Counted from the first letter of the stretch, positions 23,801 through 35,969 are shown. The stretch: 64,000 bases of DNA from Dipteris shenzhenensis (GCA_047967505.1 CM106539.1); one strand, 5' to 3'. Numbers and translations: made by a program. The notes: generated by a model from the sequence alone, not told the origin.

Positions 23801-24358
23801 GACAAAAGTCTATTAAGTGGCACAATATTTTGTTTTCAAGAATTGCATAACAAATTCAACGCACTATTGTTACCTAACTTCACATGCATACAAAAAACAA
23901 ATGGAGTAGGCATTGCAACATGTTACAAAAATGAAATACAATTGCAAAAAGAATTATACATACATTCCAAAGGTTGTGAATGCTTGCTAACTACTTTCAA
24001 AATAAAAAACAAAGACAATTTAGCAATCATAAATGTATACAATTCTCCTTCATCATCCACTTCTACACTTTTATATTCACTGCAAAAAATCCTTTCAACC
24101 TTAGAACAAAACACACAAACAACAATTATAGGAGACTTCAACATTAACTATAACAATTCCAACAATAAAACTAAAGACCTACATATATTCATGACAAAAG
24201 AACATATGACACAATTAATTGAACAACCAACTATTGTTCACGGCTCAATTATAGACCACATATGGACGAACAGACTAGAAAAACATACTCTATCAGGAAC
24301 TAACTTCATCTACTGGTTAGACCATTCACTTATTTACACTAACATAGATTTACCTTAA
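23800..24358 (+). pseudogene. Helentron EEP (AP-endonuclease-like) domain
   Basis: Follows the helicase with one stop (about 23797) between. It begins with GTIFCFQELHNKF (about 23818-23855), whose Glu is the usual metal-binding residue. Later come CECLLTTFKIKN, LAIINVYNSPSS, TTIIGDFNINYNN (about 24120-24156), GSIIDHIWTN (about 24242-24271) and YWLDHS (about 24311-24328). The Asp-Asn, Asp-His-Ile-Trp and terminal Asp-His residues of LINE-type endonucleases are all present; the usual Ser before the terminal Asp-His is Leu. Its target would be DNA nicking during insertion. The domain is typical of Helentrons and related to CR1-type LINE nucleases. Confidence 0.88.
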
Positions 24359-24620
24359 AGGCAGGCCTTATGAATGAAATTCAACTTGTTTACTTCTAAA
24401 AGCATCTCGGATTGTTAGCTGTGAATGGTAGGTTAGGAGATTTTGAAACCAAATGAAGGATTATATGACAGAATGGCTACTATGACAACAATTAGAAGAC
24501 TCAAATTTTCAAGTCTGCATCCTATTTTACTAAACAAAACTCTCGGTTTAGGACGAGCCCAGTAGCCAACTCGATGGCTGTCGAACTAGTGCTTAAGCGA
24601 GAAGCCCTTCTAACATGATA

Positions 24621-24990
24621 GGGGGGAACGTAGCTCAGTGGGTTGAGTGATTGGTCTTGAATCCTTGCCACTGGGATGATGTCTCACCTTGTCAAGGGTA
24701 GCAGCTTTGGCATTTCCTAAAGAGGGGACGACCATGTCTCATTTTTAGCCTTTAGAGGTCGGAAGAGATTTCAGCGAAACTCATCTAAGACGTGGATCTC
24801 TACTCCAATAACTATTTTCAACCTCATTTGGTTTTGAGAGGCAGCCTCAGTCTAGTCTGAACACTTCCTATAGTGAAGGCATAGACCGAAATCCTTGGAG
24901 GCGAGGAATGCGTGACAATAAACCAGAGTTGGGTAAAAGTAAACCAAAGTCACTACGCACGTGCGAAGCATGTGTGACTATAAGTTCGAG
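24621..24990 (+). mobile_element. tRNA-related SINE-like sequence
   Basis: GGGGGGAACG-TAGCTCAGTGGG at 24621-24642 matches the 5' end and A box of tRNA-derived SINEs. TTGGTCTTGAATCC lies where the anticodon arm would be, followed by a GGGATGATGTCTC block in place of a diverged B box (usually GGTTCGAATCTC). The later part (24700-24990) has no tRNA resemblance, as expected for a SINE body. It cannot fold as an intact tRNA, so I do not call a tRNA gene. Confidence 0.5.
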
Positions 24991-25045
24991 TTAAATCAGA
25001 AATCGGGGAGGGCAAGCACTGTGTAGTCGACCTCGAGCCAGCGAT

Positions 25046-25526
25046 ATGCCGGTGAGTGCAGCTTGAATCGTCGATCTTTTGGTCATTTTTGAACATCGCT
25101 TGTTAGTTCTTTCTTCTGCAAGGTAGCAGTTGGGAGTTGCCGTTTTTTTTGCCATTCGATGTCTTGTAAGTTTTATGTCTCTTTTCGATCTTTCGGCATC
25201 CTCTGTATGCTAGCAGAAATCATATAGTTGCCTTAGCTACCTCTGTCTACTTTATTTGCAAGCGACCTATCAGGTTTGTGAACAGCCACATAGCAGTGTT
25301 TTCCTTTGTGAATTATATGTTTTGGGTTCCAATGACAGTGGTTAGCTAGCTCTCATTTTGGATCTGAATGTAGGTCCGACACCTCCTGGAAATCGAATCC
25401 CCAGAACCTACGCGCTATTTGATTGGAGCAATAATAATGATGGTGGGGGTGGTCTTACCCGTTGGATACATGATGTTTAGAAACAAGCGCGTGCCTAGCA
25501 CAGCTATGTACGGGAAACAGACGTAG
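25046..25526 (+). CDS. Small two-exon gene for a plant-conserved single-pass membrane protein (about 52 aa)
   Basis: Exon 1 contributes only ATG CCG (25046-25051) before a strong donor GTGAGT. The intron is 25052-25373 (322 bp, ending TGAATGTAG). Exon 2 is 25374-25526 with stop TAG. The frame runs through with phase 0. The product starts MP|VRHLLEIESPEP, then TRYLIGAIIMMVGVVLPVGY (a hydrophobic membrane segment), then MMFRNKRVPSTAMYGKQT. The basic stretch after the membrane segment suggests the C-terminus is cytosolic. From memory, small plant proteins ending VLPVGYMMFRNKRVPSS... exist, but I know no function. The exon 1 call rests on start context and splice signals only. The gene looks intact and lies 0.7 kb behind the Helentron with a SINE-like sequence in its upstream region. 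Confidence 0.62.
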
Positions 25527-26960
25527 GTGGGCTGTTGCTTTTTCTAACGTTTCCTTTTCACAGTTATTTTTTAATAATGGAGTCAGCGAGACTTTATTCG
25601 CCGTGGGACTTACGGCCATGTCTCCTCTTTTCGTTTCTAGGAGCAAGTGAGTTGCAACAACTAGAATGCCGTTCAAAGGATGAAACGGATGTTCAAGAGC
25701 GTCGTGATGGATGAGCTTCCATGCTAGCCACGTTTTCCTCGATGTTGATTCGAAAGGTTGAGATTGCAGAGACCAGCAGACATTTGGAAATCACCTGGAG
25801 ATGCACTTCAAGGAGGATAATGACTGCTCGATTCAGAACATGAAGTGTTATATGCCCATTTTTACCAGATCTAGCTTTGTGCTGCTGGTCAGGTTCTGGA
25901 TTTGTAGGAGTTGGCACCGCTGTTTTTTCCACAGCAGAATGCTGTTGAAGCAGGGAACCTTAGACACTCATAGCCCACTAAAATATTTCATACTTTAGAT
26001 ACCTCTTTTTTTTTTCTTTTGTTTACAATTAATTCATGTGTGTCCCGTAGCAGGCCGCCCATCTGATGTTATCATTTATTTCTACCGGATCATGTGCAGA
26101 TTGGGTTTACAAGGCTCTGCTTTGCAGGCATTTGGGGTTAGAATGATTATCTTGGTTTTTTGAAAAGAATCCTTTGTGTTTTGAGAAATGTAACCGTAGA
26201 TGCATCTATTTTGTCCGCCCTTCTGTTCCCTGGAGGCAAGAGAACAGAAGGACTGACAAAATAATGTAAAAGAACAGTTCTGTGACTTTTAAAATGTGGT
26301 TATATTCTGCTCGGACCAAATAATGTAAGAGTGATTTTTAAATTGTGGTTGAATGGGAATCGCGGTAGTGGGACGCAGTTCCAAGGCTGGTACTTACCCA
26401 GTAGGCATGCTGTGCAATGTTTGAAGAAACATGACAGAACAGCTATGAAAACCTTTTAGACTAAGGTTTAAATGTATAGAGAATACTGTGAACTCCTTTG
26501 TCGTTGATCCTACATGATATTCAGGAGTTTAAGGCCTGGCATGCGCATCTAGAATCTACTTTGCAACCTCACTGGAGTTAGATTGTGGTTAATGACTTTG
26601 GAGGGTCCGCAATTCATTAGCTCTGCATGCTTGTTTGAGACTTGCTCTGACATTTTCCTGCCAAGTGATAGAAACCTAGCTTATTGGTCTGTCTATAAAC
26701 GCACTTCCAGTTTTGGACCTCGAGTGAAATTTGTGGTTTCTTTCCTTGTCACTGGACGGAGGTTATACTTCTTATGTTTATATATTATGATGCTAAGTTT
26801 GGAAATAAACATAGGTGCTCCATTAACATACCTTGGTACTAGCTGACAGATACGTCTTTTGGCTGCTGCTTTGTCCCCCAACCAACTCCCAGGGGGTGAA
26901 TTCTGGCAGAATGAATTTCAACCATTAAGAGCCTATTAATCCATGTCTCATTGAAATACT
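25527..26960. other. 3' flank of the small gene, no further gene seen
   Basis: Probably includes the 3' untranslated region. T-rich runs at about 26003-26025. Related blocks GGACTGACAAAATAATGTAA and GGACCAAATAATGTAAGAG near 26250-26330 are imperfect repeats. Frames on both strands at 25693-26881 show no motif. Confidence 0.4.
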
Positions 26961-26964
26961 CTGG

Positions 26965-27115
26965 ATCATGTCCGGTCTGGTCTGGTCTGGATCTGGGTCC
27001 AGTCTGTTCTGCATCCGTGTCCAGTCTGGTCCGCCAGTCCCGTCTGGTCTAGATCCAGGTCCAATATGGGTCCCCTATGTTCTAGATCCGGTTCCGGTCT
27101 GTTCTAGTGTACAAG
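26965..27115. repeat. Degenerate GGTCTGGTCC-type array
   Basis: GGTCTGGTCTGGTCTGGATCTGGGTCCAGTCTG and similar words (TCCAGTCTGGTCCGCCAG, CCGTCTGGTCTAGATCC, GATCCGGTTCCGG) extend from about 26970 to 27110. GGWCC and AGATCC words recur, giving small palindromes. Confidence 0.75.
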
Positions 27116-28430
27116 GTTTGGACCTGCTAATGATTTGGCAGATTGCTAACCCAAGTAAAGAGGCATTTGTTCAAAGTTTTCAATGGGTTCATTTGAAAGG
27201 TTCTAGACGGAGGGGGTGTGTACTATAGGAGAAATTTTTTCTTTCTAAGACTTTTTGGGAGATTTTTGAGATGTCAGAAATTGTCTTGTAATGACATGAA
27301 TTTGTTGAAGGGCTACATAAAAGAAGGGCACCTTAGAAGGGACTGACTAACCCTCTACCTCTAAGGAGAAGAGAGACATAAGTGGGAGAGTACATGAAAG
27401 AGCAAGATGAAGATTGTGCATCCATTGTGTGAAAGAAATAGGAGAGGGCGTTCAATAGTGCAAAGTTTAGAGAGGATAGGAGGTTGGGTGGGAGACTTTG
27501 GCTTCTGTGGAGAGTCATGGAATAAGAATCCTTTGGAGAGCTCCATGCACTAGTGTTTGAAAATTTGATAATACCCAAGTTCATGTAGCGTTCTCTCTTT
27601 CCCCCCCTTCAGATTGACAACAAGCATGCTACAAGTTAATTGCACCAAAATCCCACCTATAATGCTTCAAGAAGCCCCACCTTCTTATGGCTTTGGAGAT
27701 TATTATGGGATGTTTCTTGTGTTTGGCAGTGTCTTTTTGGAGGCACAAATATAGGCATTGAGGAACCCATGTGGACCAGTCACTAGGAAGCAGTCCCTTG
27801 GAGCGCACCCCTACCGAAGATAATCCGAGAAGAATATATTGAGCCAACTTGGAGGTACAAACGATAGCTTGCACATGTCCCTACTTGAGCTACACAACTC
27901 TATAATTTGTCCCATTGAGAGAAAGCAAAGATCATAGGAGAACTTCTCGATGAAATGAAGACGATCTTGTTTCAAACTAGAGGGAGAAGAAAAAGTTTGA
28001 AGCAAAGAGGGCCTGAAAATTTACACGCATTTTCCATTATGCTCTTTTCATCCCAAGTGCCATGCCTCAATGATTGGGAAGCCTCATTTTCTTTACCCTT
28101 ACATGCATTGAGGGAATCATATGTGTGTAACCAATCCCTTGGAGGCAAATGAACAAAGAGACATCGCTCTTTCAAGATATTCTACGGGGAATCTATTGAG
28201 CCCACTTGAAGGTACAGAAGGCAGCTTGCATGACTCGGTACTAACTCAATAGTTGTCTCCTCTAAGGAAGAACGATCATAGGAGAACTCATGCGAGCTCG
28301 ATGATGAGGACAATGTTGATCATATTGGAGAATAAAGTCTTAAGTAGAAGGGAGCCAAAACTTTTACTCAAAGGGTGGAAAGATCACAAGAGAAGGACTC
28401 GCATAGTGAGCTCAATGATGATGATGTTGC
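27116..28430. other. Unassigned; contains a decayed duplication of about 330-360 bp period
   Basis: Blocks at about 27785-27965 (CCCTTGGAG..., ATTGAGCC.ACTTG.AGGTACA, GATCATAGGAGAACT) recur in the same order at about 28135-28300. No gene is recognised. The frames at 27333-27584 and 27629-27874 on the - strand are motif-free. Confidence 0.45.
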
Positions 28431-28434
28431 ATCA

Positions 28435-28680
28435 AAGGAAAGTAATCTTTTCTACCTCTTCCTTTTCTCGTATTAGAAACTCTGTACTCTTTCTACCTCA
28501 AAGGGTTTGATCCTTCCTACCACTAGTGACTTAACCTAGTATTAGAACCTTTCTACCACTAGTATTAGAACCTTGGTTCTCTTTCTACCACAAAGGGTTT
28601 GATCCTTCCTACCACTAGTGACTTAACCTTTATTATGCCACTATTGGCACCTTGGTTCTCTTGGACTACTTGGATCGACT
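28435..28680. repeat. Imperfect tandem repeats with CTACCACTAGTGACTTAACC
   Basis: Units contain CTTTCTACC, AAAGGGTTTGATCCTTCC and TACCACTAGTGACTTAACC; the longer block at about 28493-28540 recurs at about 28585-28630, separated by GTATTAGAACC units. Confidence 0.7.
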
Positions 28681-31070
28681 TATGGTCCCAGTTTATGGTC
28701 CTTTCTCATCCTTTTTTCTCTAAAAGGCCTCTATTTGTTTGCAACTTACCTATTGCACATTCTTTATGAGCACTATCTTGTAGCTTCCACAACCTCAAAA
28801 TCCTCCACATCATCGGTTGTTGTTTTAATTGTTTTGCAATTTTTGTGCAGCTTTGAATTGTTTTCAATTTCTATCTCGCTTGGCTTCAAATCTTTTCCTC
28901 CTTTTATGCTAGCTCATTATGTTTTGTGTATCATCGGCTACATGTAATGTGCATAAAAATGTCCCCTTGAGACTCTTGCATATAAGGAAAGATAGCTGTC
29001 CTATCACTTGCTTTAGTGGGTCTCAATTCACTAATTGTATCCAAGGTGCAAGTGCTAGCAACCAATGCGATGGACAATTCAACCAATAGAGTCCATGATC
29101 CATGAGAATGTGGAAAATGTCTACAAGTTAAGCCTTGCAAAAAGGTTGGCATTGCTTGGTGGTCTTTTTGAAAGCTTGCTCAAAGATCAAATGCAAAGTG
29201 TATATGATGTCTAGCAAATGTGGACTAGGTGGCAAAAGATTGGATCTTTTGCAAGCCATGACCAGCAGTGTTTTGGTACCTAGATGTTCCAAGTTGTACT
29301 ATTGACAACGATCTGCTACCAAACGCTTTCTTCCAAAAAGTCAAGGAGAACCACTAAGACATGGGAATCTTACGTAGCTTGCTTTGCTTAGGTAAGTGAA
29401 AGCCACTACCTAGATTGCTTTGCTTAGGTAAGCCAAAACCACCACCAAGATCCCATTGTACCTCTCTCTAAGGGGTGGCATTGGCACAACCAAAGCCTCC
29501 ACTAGGGCATGGCTCATGACCTCTCCCCAAGCCTCCAAAATGGCTAACCCAATCTCCTCAATCAGTCATCTAGCCCCCCTCATCTATCTCAGAGCATTGA
29601 GGTGCTTCTCCAACTATTGATGTAGTAGATAGCTCTAGGCCCCCATGGATGTGGCTAGGCCACTCTCCACTGAGCAAAACCAATGTGCTTCTTGGCTCTT
29701 GACATGTGCCCCTCGGAATCCCAAAACTTAGGATGCTAGACGATTTCTCATTCTCCTCTCACACTATGGGTAAGACCTACAAAAAAATGCCTTCATACCC
29801 TCATCAAGCTTTGCATCATGACATTGCTACCAGTATGAAGGACCTCACCCACCTATGAGAATGCTACCACTACCCTATGATATTTGGGTGTTCTAGAGTA
29901 GACCTTGGTGTAGAAGGAGCTTCTATGGCTTCAAACCTAGGGTGAGGCATCATACACGAAGCTTGACCAAGACAAACTAGCCTTGCATCTCTAGGACATT
30001 GATAGCTAATCCTTTCTTGGAATGAGGTAGGATCACTATCTGCCAAGCCACCCCTAGTCTTTGTGTATCATGTGCCATTTGATCTTGCCCAAAGAAAGTT
30101 ATGCACTGTCTGTTTGAGCTGCCCATGCACCCTCCTTTAAAAAACTAATAGAATGCAATGTATCAAGTCATGACAAGCAATACACTTGACCACCAAATCT
30201 CTACCTAGTGTGCAAGTGGATATGATGATCCCAAGCTAGCACCAAAGATATGATGCAATATAGCCCATCAAAAGATACCCAAGTGAGCGATCCCTTTTAT
30301 CTAAAAATGTCCAATTAATTGTGCCTCATCCCAAGTGAGTGAGCCTGTTGTGTCTATAAAAAATTTGTGCCTCAATCCAATGGTCTCACCCCACCCCAAT
30401 TGAGTGAGTTCCTTTGTGTCTATATTAAATCCCAATCCTTTGTGCTAGTTGATCTTAGCAAAGCCACACAAGATATTAGTTTAACTCTAGAAACCTTGTG
30501 CAAAGAGGGTTACGCTAATTGCAAACTTTGACTTCAATAGCTCCTTCTAGTAGATTAGAACATGCATCCTGAGTAGCCCTACCTCTTGTAATTTGAAAGA
30601 TACCCTAGAGCCTCTCCGACAAAGAGGAATAGGAAAGAGAGTGGTGGGCAACCCTATCGTACTACGCATGAGAGAGAAAAGGTCTACCCTATGTGGCTTG
30701 CGATGAGTACATGACTTGAGTTGCCTTCATTTTAATGTTGAATCCTAATGTTATTAGAAAGAGTGCTCTAGGGGATTTTAGGAGTAGACTATTGTACATT
30801 ATTGTGTGGGGCAGCACATATACTTAAAGGGGCTCATAATCCTATGTATGGCAATGGTGTGAAGAAGGAGAAAGTAAGGATTGAACTCGAAGCACAAAAT
30901 CAATAAAGATACAAGCCATTTTCTTGTGATAGTGTGATCATGCAAAAGGGAAGGGTGGATGATACCCATGTCTTTAGGGGATCCCCTCCCCTCTATTGTG
31001 TGTAACACAGGAAGTTAGGGGGAAGGGCAAGATAAAAAATGGGGTGGGGGTTTAAGAAAAAATAGGGGGA
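28681..31070. other. Unassigned intergenic sequence with short local repeats
   Basis: No protein family recognised. GCTTTGCTTAGGTAAG occurs twice at about 29380-29440. At about 30285-30440 CCCAAGTGAGYGA and TTGTGTCTAT units repeat about every 60-80 bp. A small palindrome GGGGATCCCC is at about 30978. The - strand frame 28931-29152 has no motif. Confidence 0.4.
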
Positions 31071-31430
31071 GGAAAAAAGGAAAAAATTAAAGACAATTTA
31101 GGAAAAACAATAGGGAAAATTTAGGAAAAATAGGGAAAATTTATGCCAATAAAAGACAACCTAATAAAACCGTGGTGAAATCTTATTCCATATGTAGAGT
31201 GTCCCCTTAGGTCCTTAGGGAAATGAGCTGCACTCATGACCCCTCTTCAAAATAATTCCTCCACAATTTCGAGAGATCATTCCTCTACAAAGAATAGACA
31301 ATAGTTTGGGTAGAACAACTTTCAGCAACAAAACATACATCAAGTGACTTCTAAAGGAAAATTTTAGAAAAAATAGGAAAATATTAGGAGAAAGGTTTTT
31401 AGAAAAAAGGGCAAAAAGAGAGGGGAAAGG
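31070..31430. repeat. Short AGGAAAAATAGGGAAAATTT repeats
   Basis: At 31075-31145 the word GGAAAAA/TAGGGAAAATTTAGG recurs at least four times; similar words return at 31355-31400. Confidence 0.65.
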
Positions 31431-31638
31431 GTAGATAGTGTGGGGGACCCATCGATGCATCTGCATTCTTTAATAAATAGAATAGCTTGATTTCATAAAA
31501 AAAGAGCCCTATCTTCTAATCAAAACATTGTAACATAGGTAGAATATTCAGTCAATCCAAGCACAAACAAGACCACATATGAGCTTAATTTGTTCATTAA
31601 TAAATTAAGTATGGATATCACAATATCTTTGTTGATTA

Positions 31639-32250
31639 TGTTTGCATTCAAAGAGTGAAGGTAGTGAACCATGAGAGCTTGTGAGTGTGCATATGCATGA
31701 TTTCAATGAGGTGTGGAGCTTCATGCACGATGCTCCTTTAACTCCAACTCTTCTTCTTCTTCTCCACTCCAAGGTCAGATTCCACATCTTTGCACTAGGA
31801 TCCAACAATTCCTTAGCCTCAGGAGCAAGTATTTTCATTCCAACAGTAACAACCTTCACAACTCTTGCTCCTTTGACCTACAACTCCTCATGAGCTTTGT
31901 CCACACAGAGTAACCCCTCAGATCCTCTACTCATGGCTCTGATACCATGTTGGCATTCAGAGAGTAGCACGAAGGTGGTGAACCATGAGAGCTTGTGAGT
32001 GTGCATGTGTAGGATTTCAATGTGAGAGAGAGGAGAGAAGAGGGGAGCCTTATCCATGAGAGTCTTATCCAATTTCTTTGTTAGACTTCCGTTCTTATCC
32101 ACAATACAAAGGTTTAGGGTTTCAAATGACTTGCTCCAAAACACACATGCAAGTGGTGTACACCAATGGAAAAGAAAAGGTTCTATACTTTGTGATAACA
32201 ATTATGGATTCCCCCACATCTCAAAATTGGGGTGCATTATGCATTAACCA
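31639..32250 (-). mobile_element. TRIM-like antisense LTR element fragment
   Basis: GGCTCTGATACCA at 31935-31947 is the reverse complement of the initiator tRNA-Met primer-binding site. A sequence beginning TG (31948: TGTTGGCATTC...GTGAACCATGAGAG, CTTGTGAGTGTGCAT) starts at the very next base, as an LTR should. A diverged copy of about 70 bp of that sequence lies at 31639-31708, only about 240 bp away on the other side. The segment between them encodes no pol domain. This fits a miniature element with short internal region on the - strand, its left LTR truncated. The right LTR end was not determined; 32250 is a guess. Confidence 0.55.
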
Positions 32251-35200
32251 TCCATCTTTAAAGGTGTACTAATGAGAATTCTAATAGAGGAGGTGAAACT
32301 ACCACAAGTAGGAAATCACAAATCTTGCCGGTATACCTTCAATAGGATTGGCAAAAGGATGATGATGCACTTGTCCTATGAAATATCTACAATCATATTG
32401 AAGATATTCAAGCTTGCATTGAAAGTACTAGATGTTCTTCTTGCATTGCTGTGGCTTTTGAAAAATGCAGGGTCCAAATGGTAAGGAATATATGCTAGGG
32501 ATTTGGTGCAGCTTGTCCAGGATTTAGATTTAGGCACAATCAGTCAGCATGCATCTCTTCTCACTAGGACTTGCTAGAGTTCAAAGCTCATGTCTTGGAT
32601 GTCTTGGGTGGTTTACTATGTCTTGCCTCCCTTACAATGTCTTAACAAGAGGAGATATTGCTCATGATGCACTCTAGATAGTTGTTCAATCTCTTTGCAT
32701 TCGGCTCTTGTAACTCCCTCTCCTAGCCCCCCTACACTTTCAACTACCTCCCTCTCTCTTCCCCATTAGCCTGCTCCTACTTGTAGGTGCAAGGAGCTGT
32801 CATTTCACTACAATTTTCTATGGCTTGAAATTGTGGCAGACTACTGCATCATTTGACCCTTACCTCCATCTTTATCAGCTGCTTCTAAGGTCTCTTCTAG
32901 CTCCATCACTTGCACAAGCCTTGAAACTACACCACCAAGTAGCATTTTCATTCGAATCTTCCAGAAACTATCATGATGGCTTATTGAGGCATTTTCCTTT
33001 CAATTTGTACACTCTTTCTTCTCTTTCAACTGGTACAAGTTCAACCTTCAAGACCTGAGAAAGATATAAGCTGTAGCCTTAGCTCGGAACACCTTCTCCT
33101 TCAAAATCGTCCATCAACTACCCTCAAAATTTTGTGGTACATGCTCAATTTCTCAAGGCCATAGAAAGCCCTAATTTCACAGTTTTATAATCCCCTAAAA
33201 TGCTTTGCCGATGAATAAGTACTCAAATCTAGAGGAGTGATTCTGAGAACAAGTGTTGTGGGGTCCTATTCTAGGTTATTTATATAATGCCACCTTTTTC
33301 TTGATTCTTTCTCTAGAGTTGAATGCATATGGCAGTAGTTTTCACTCTTCCAAAAAAACTACTGAAGCCTCCCTTCTAAGGTAGGTAGGAGAGGGAGACT
33401 CGTAGACTTAAAAAGGCATCCTTTTCTTTCAGCCTTTCCTTGCCACTAGTCAGGTATTGTAGGTAGCGCTTGGCTACACACATTAGTAGGATTTTATACG
33501 CTCAACATATCCTTCTAGTGGACATCTATAGGTACCTTTTGGATGTTGTATTTGTGGAACTTTTCCAGATTTGAGCTTCTATTTTGTGCACAAAATGTAT
33601 GAGAAGTTGGAGAACGTTATGAGGTATTTTATATCCATATTCCAATGTAAGGCCTAGCATTCAATTTTTGTCCTATGCTCTAACAAATCACCCTTGATTT
33701 GAGAAGCATAAACTTGAGCAAATATACTCGATTGGGAAAAGAGGTGCAAGACTTTCTTGGGGGTTTGCCACATGATTACATGACAATACATTGATTATTG
33801 CTCTTGTAGGTATATGTGATTTTGCCATACTTAGATTGTTTATAGGGATAGAAGAGTGACCAGTATCTGCAGAAACCAAGAAAGTGCATCGTAAAAGTGT
33901 GTCTTGAATCACAAAAGTCCCCGACGGGAGCGGTCAATCTGCCTTCTACATCGGCTACTATCCTACAATGTTGAGTAAGGGCCAAATAGTGCCTTAGGCT
34001 TCCTCCTCCTATTATGGGTACGATTGTTCTTAAGTTGGTCTGTAATCTTGATATGCTAGCACCAAAGGAGGAGGAATAGTAATCTTGTTGATGTGTTAAG
34101 AGTTTTTGCAGCAAGGGCAGCGATCTTGTTGCTATCTACTGATCATGGTTTTGCGAATTGTTTCTTGTTTTTTTTTTTTGGGAAAGAGATATATTGATGT
34201 TAATCCATATCTTTTGATAAAATATAATATAAATTTGTGTTTTTGAAAGAAAAAAAAAGAAGAGTGACAAGTACATGAAGATTAGTATACATGATCATTT
34301 TTCTTGTTTCACAGGCTATTTTTACTTGATATACTTTGATGTTTATAGTAATGCAAGCTCAGACTACACTATAAGATGCCTAGACACAAACATGCAAGGC
34401 ATGTTAGAAAATAAGATCATAAACTCATTGTTACATGACGGATTTCAGAATGTTTCTTCGGAATTCCTGAGTGCATTCCCAAAAGGAAAGGAGGTCGATA
34501 ATCAACCATTGGAAGCACAGGTTGTTGGCTTCTTAACAAGAAGAATCCATAAGGAAATGATAGGCAGTGATCTCTAATGCCAAGGAGGAATCCTCTTGGA
34601 GGAGTGAAAGACATGACCTATTTATAGACATGGAGACCATTCAAGAAGGGGATGGAGCAATTTGTAGGCCTCCTTGTCGACCAAAGCTAGGCATTGCTCC
34701 CTACTTGAGATGGTACCTTTGAATAAGCAAATCAAACCTAGGTGTTGCTTCCTACTCCCTACTCTCTTTCTTGGTCAGTTATGCTAGTTTTTAGTCCCTA
34801 CCTTATGCTTTTCTTTTCCCCATGGAATGAGTATTTTTAGCTCTACTTGATGTTTCTCAACTTCTAAAATCCATACTTATATTTAAAGGCTACTTTACTG
34901 TTTTGGTGCATAGCTTTGGAATAAGATTGATACTTATGTGACTCAGTGTTTGTTGGGATTCTATCTTTTTGGAATTGTCCTGAGGCATACATGCTATTAC
35001 ATGCCCCTCCCTCACCCTTTTGGAGTTTCGATGGACATATGTTGGGATTGACAGGCAAAGATCTTGTTTACATGCCCCCCTCACCCTTTCAAAGTCCCAA
35101 TGGACATATCTTGCGATGGACAAATGAAGATCTAACTTCTTGTCCTTTTAGAACAACAAAAATATGAATTTGTATGATTGGATATATTATAGTCTTACAA

Positions 35201-35930
35201 AGAGGTGTGTGTGTTTGCATTTAAAAATTCCTTCAAGAATGAACCATACAATCAAATTTAGACTAGAGATTACTCAATCTAATAATAAGTCACTATTTGG
35301 AAAATATAATAGAATTGATTGCATCATTCCATTACAATAATTTACCAAATGGTATCCATAATAGATTTGCTAGAGTAGTTAGGGCCTTTTGCCAATTAAT
35401 CGAGGAGTGGAGAACTATACCTGCCAACCAACCAGACAAAAAATCATAGTTAGAAAATTATGATATTTGTGTGGGTGCCAGGTATCCAGGCATCCCCCAC
35501 ACTCTTGTTATCGATGTCACAATTAATTTACAAATAAAGTAGTAACTATCCAAGGAATAAATGAAAACATTGAAAAAACCACATCCATCTCATGTATATA
35601 CACCCCATTGAAGTGCGAGGAACCAGAATACTTGTCACACTAGGTAGTAACATATATATACATTATTTCAATGGAGTTATTCCTAAGCAATATTGAAAGG
35701 TTAAAGCATGCACAACCATAATGAATAAATGTAAAGGATAGATGAAATTTTGTTTTTTATAGAAAAATTAAACAAGAATAATTAGAATTTCATGGAGGAA
35801 TGGATCCCTAGGAAGCATTTGTCTAATTCTAGCTGAGTGTATATCTATTGTACACACCCATATATAGAAATATTTTTTATGGAGTAAAAAAATCTTTGAG
35901 AACCAAACGTTTCTACTTATTATTAGAATA
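32251..35930. other. Unassigned intergenic sequence
   Basis: Several 60-110 codon frames exist but none carries a motif. Notable: a poly-T run at about 34166-34180 and A-rich run at 34246-34260; a 60-bp imperfect duplication at about 34998-35110 (ACATGCCCC..CTCACCCTTT..CAATGGACATAT). The frame at 34275-34577 is unremarkable. Confidence 0.4.
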
Positions 35931-35959
35931 AAACCATATCATTTTATCTAAATTAAGAT

Positions 35960-35969
35960 TATGCATATA

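Larger units (their letters stand above)
15541..24420 (+). mobile_element. Decayed Helentron (Helitron group) encoding Rep, helicase and EEP endonuclease
   Basis: The + strand encodes, in order, a zinc-rich Rep N-terminus, the Rep HUH nuclease core, a PIF1-like superfamily 1B helicase and a C-terminal exonuclease/endonuclease/phosphatase (EEP) domain. EEP fused behind the helicase is the hallmark of Helentrons; classical plant Helitrons lack it. Coding is broken by at least eight stops or frameshifts, so the copy is inactive, but domain order and most motifs are preserved. The last stop is at 24356-24358. The left limit at 15541 rests on the abrupt end of LINE similarity and the right limit is uncertain; no terminal hairpin was verified. 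Confidence 0.8.

Noticed and set aside
24621-24700. A tRNA gene
   Set aside because: Only the A box resembles a tRNA; no acceptor-stem pairing or intact T arm could be found, so SINE-like is the better call.
28931-29330. A hAT/DUF659 transposase relic on the - strand
   Set aside because: A few residues looked suggestive but no conserved motif could be aligned across the stops.
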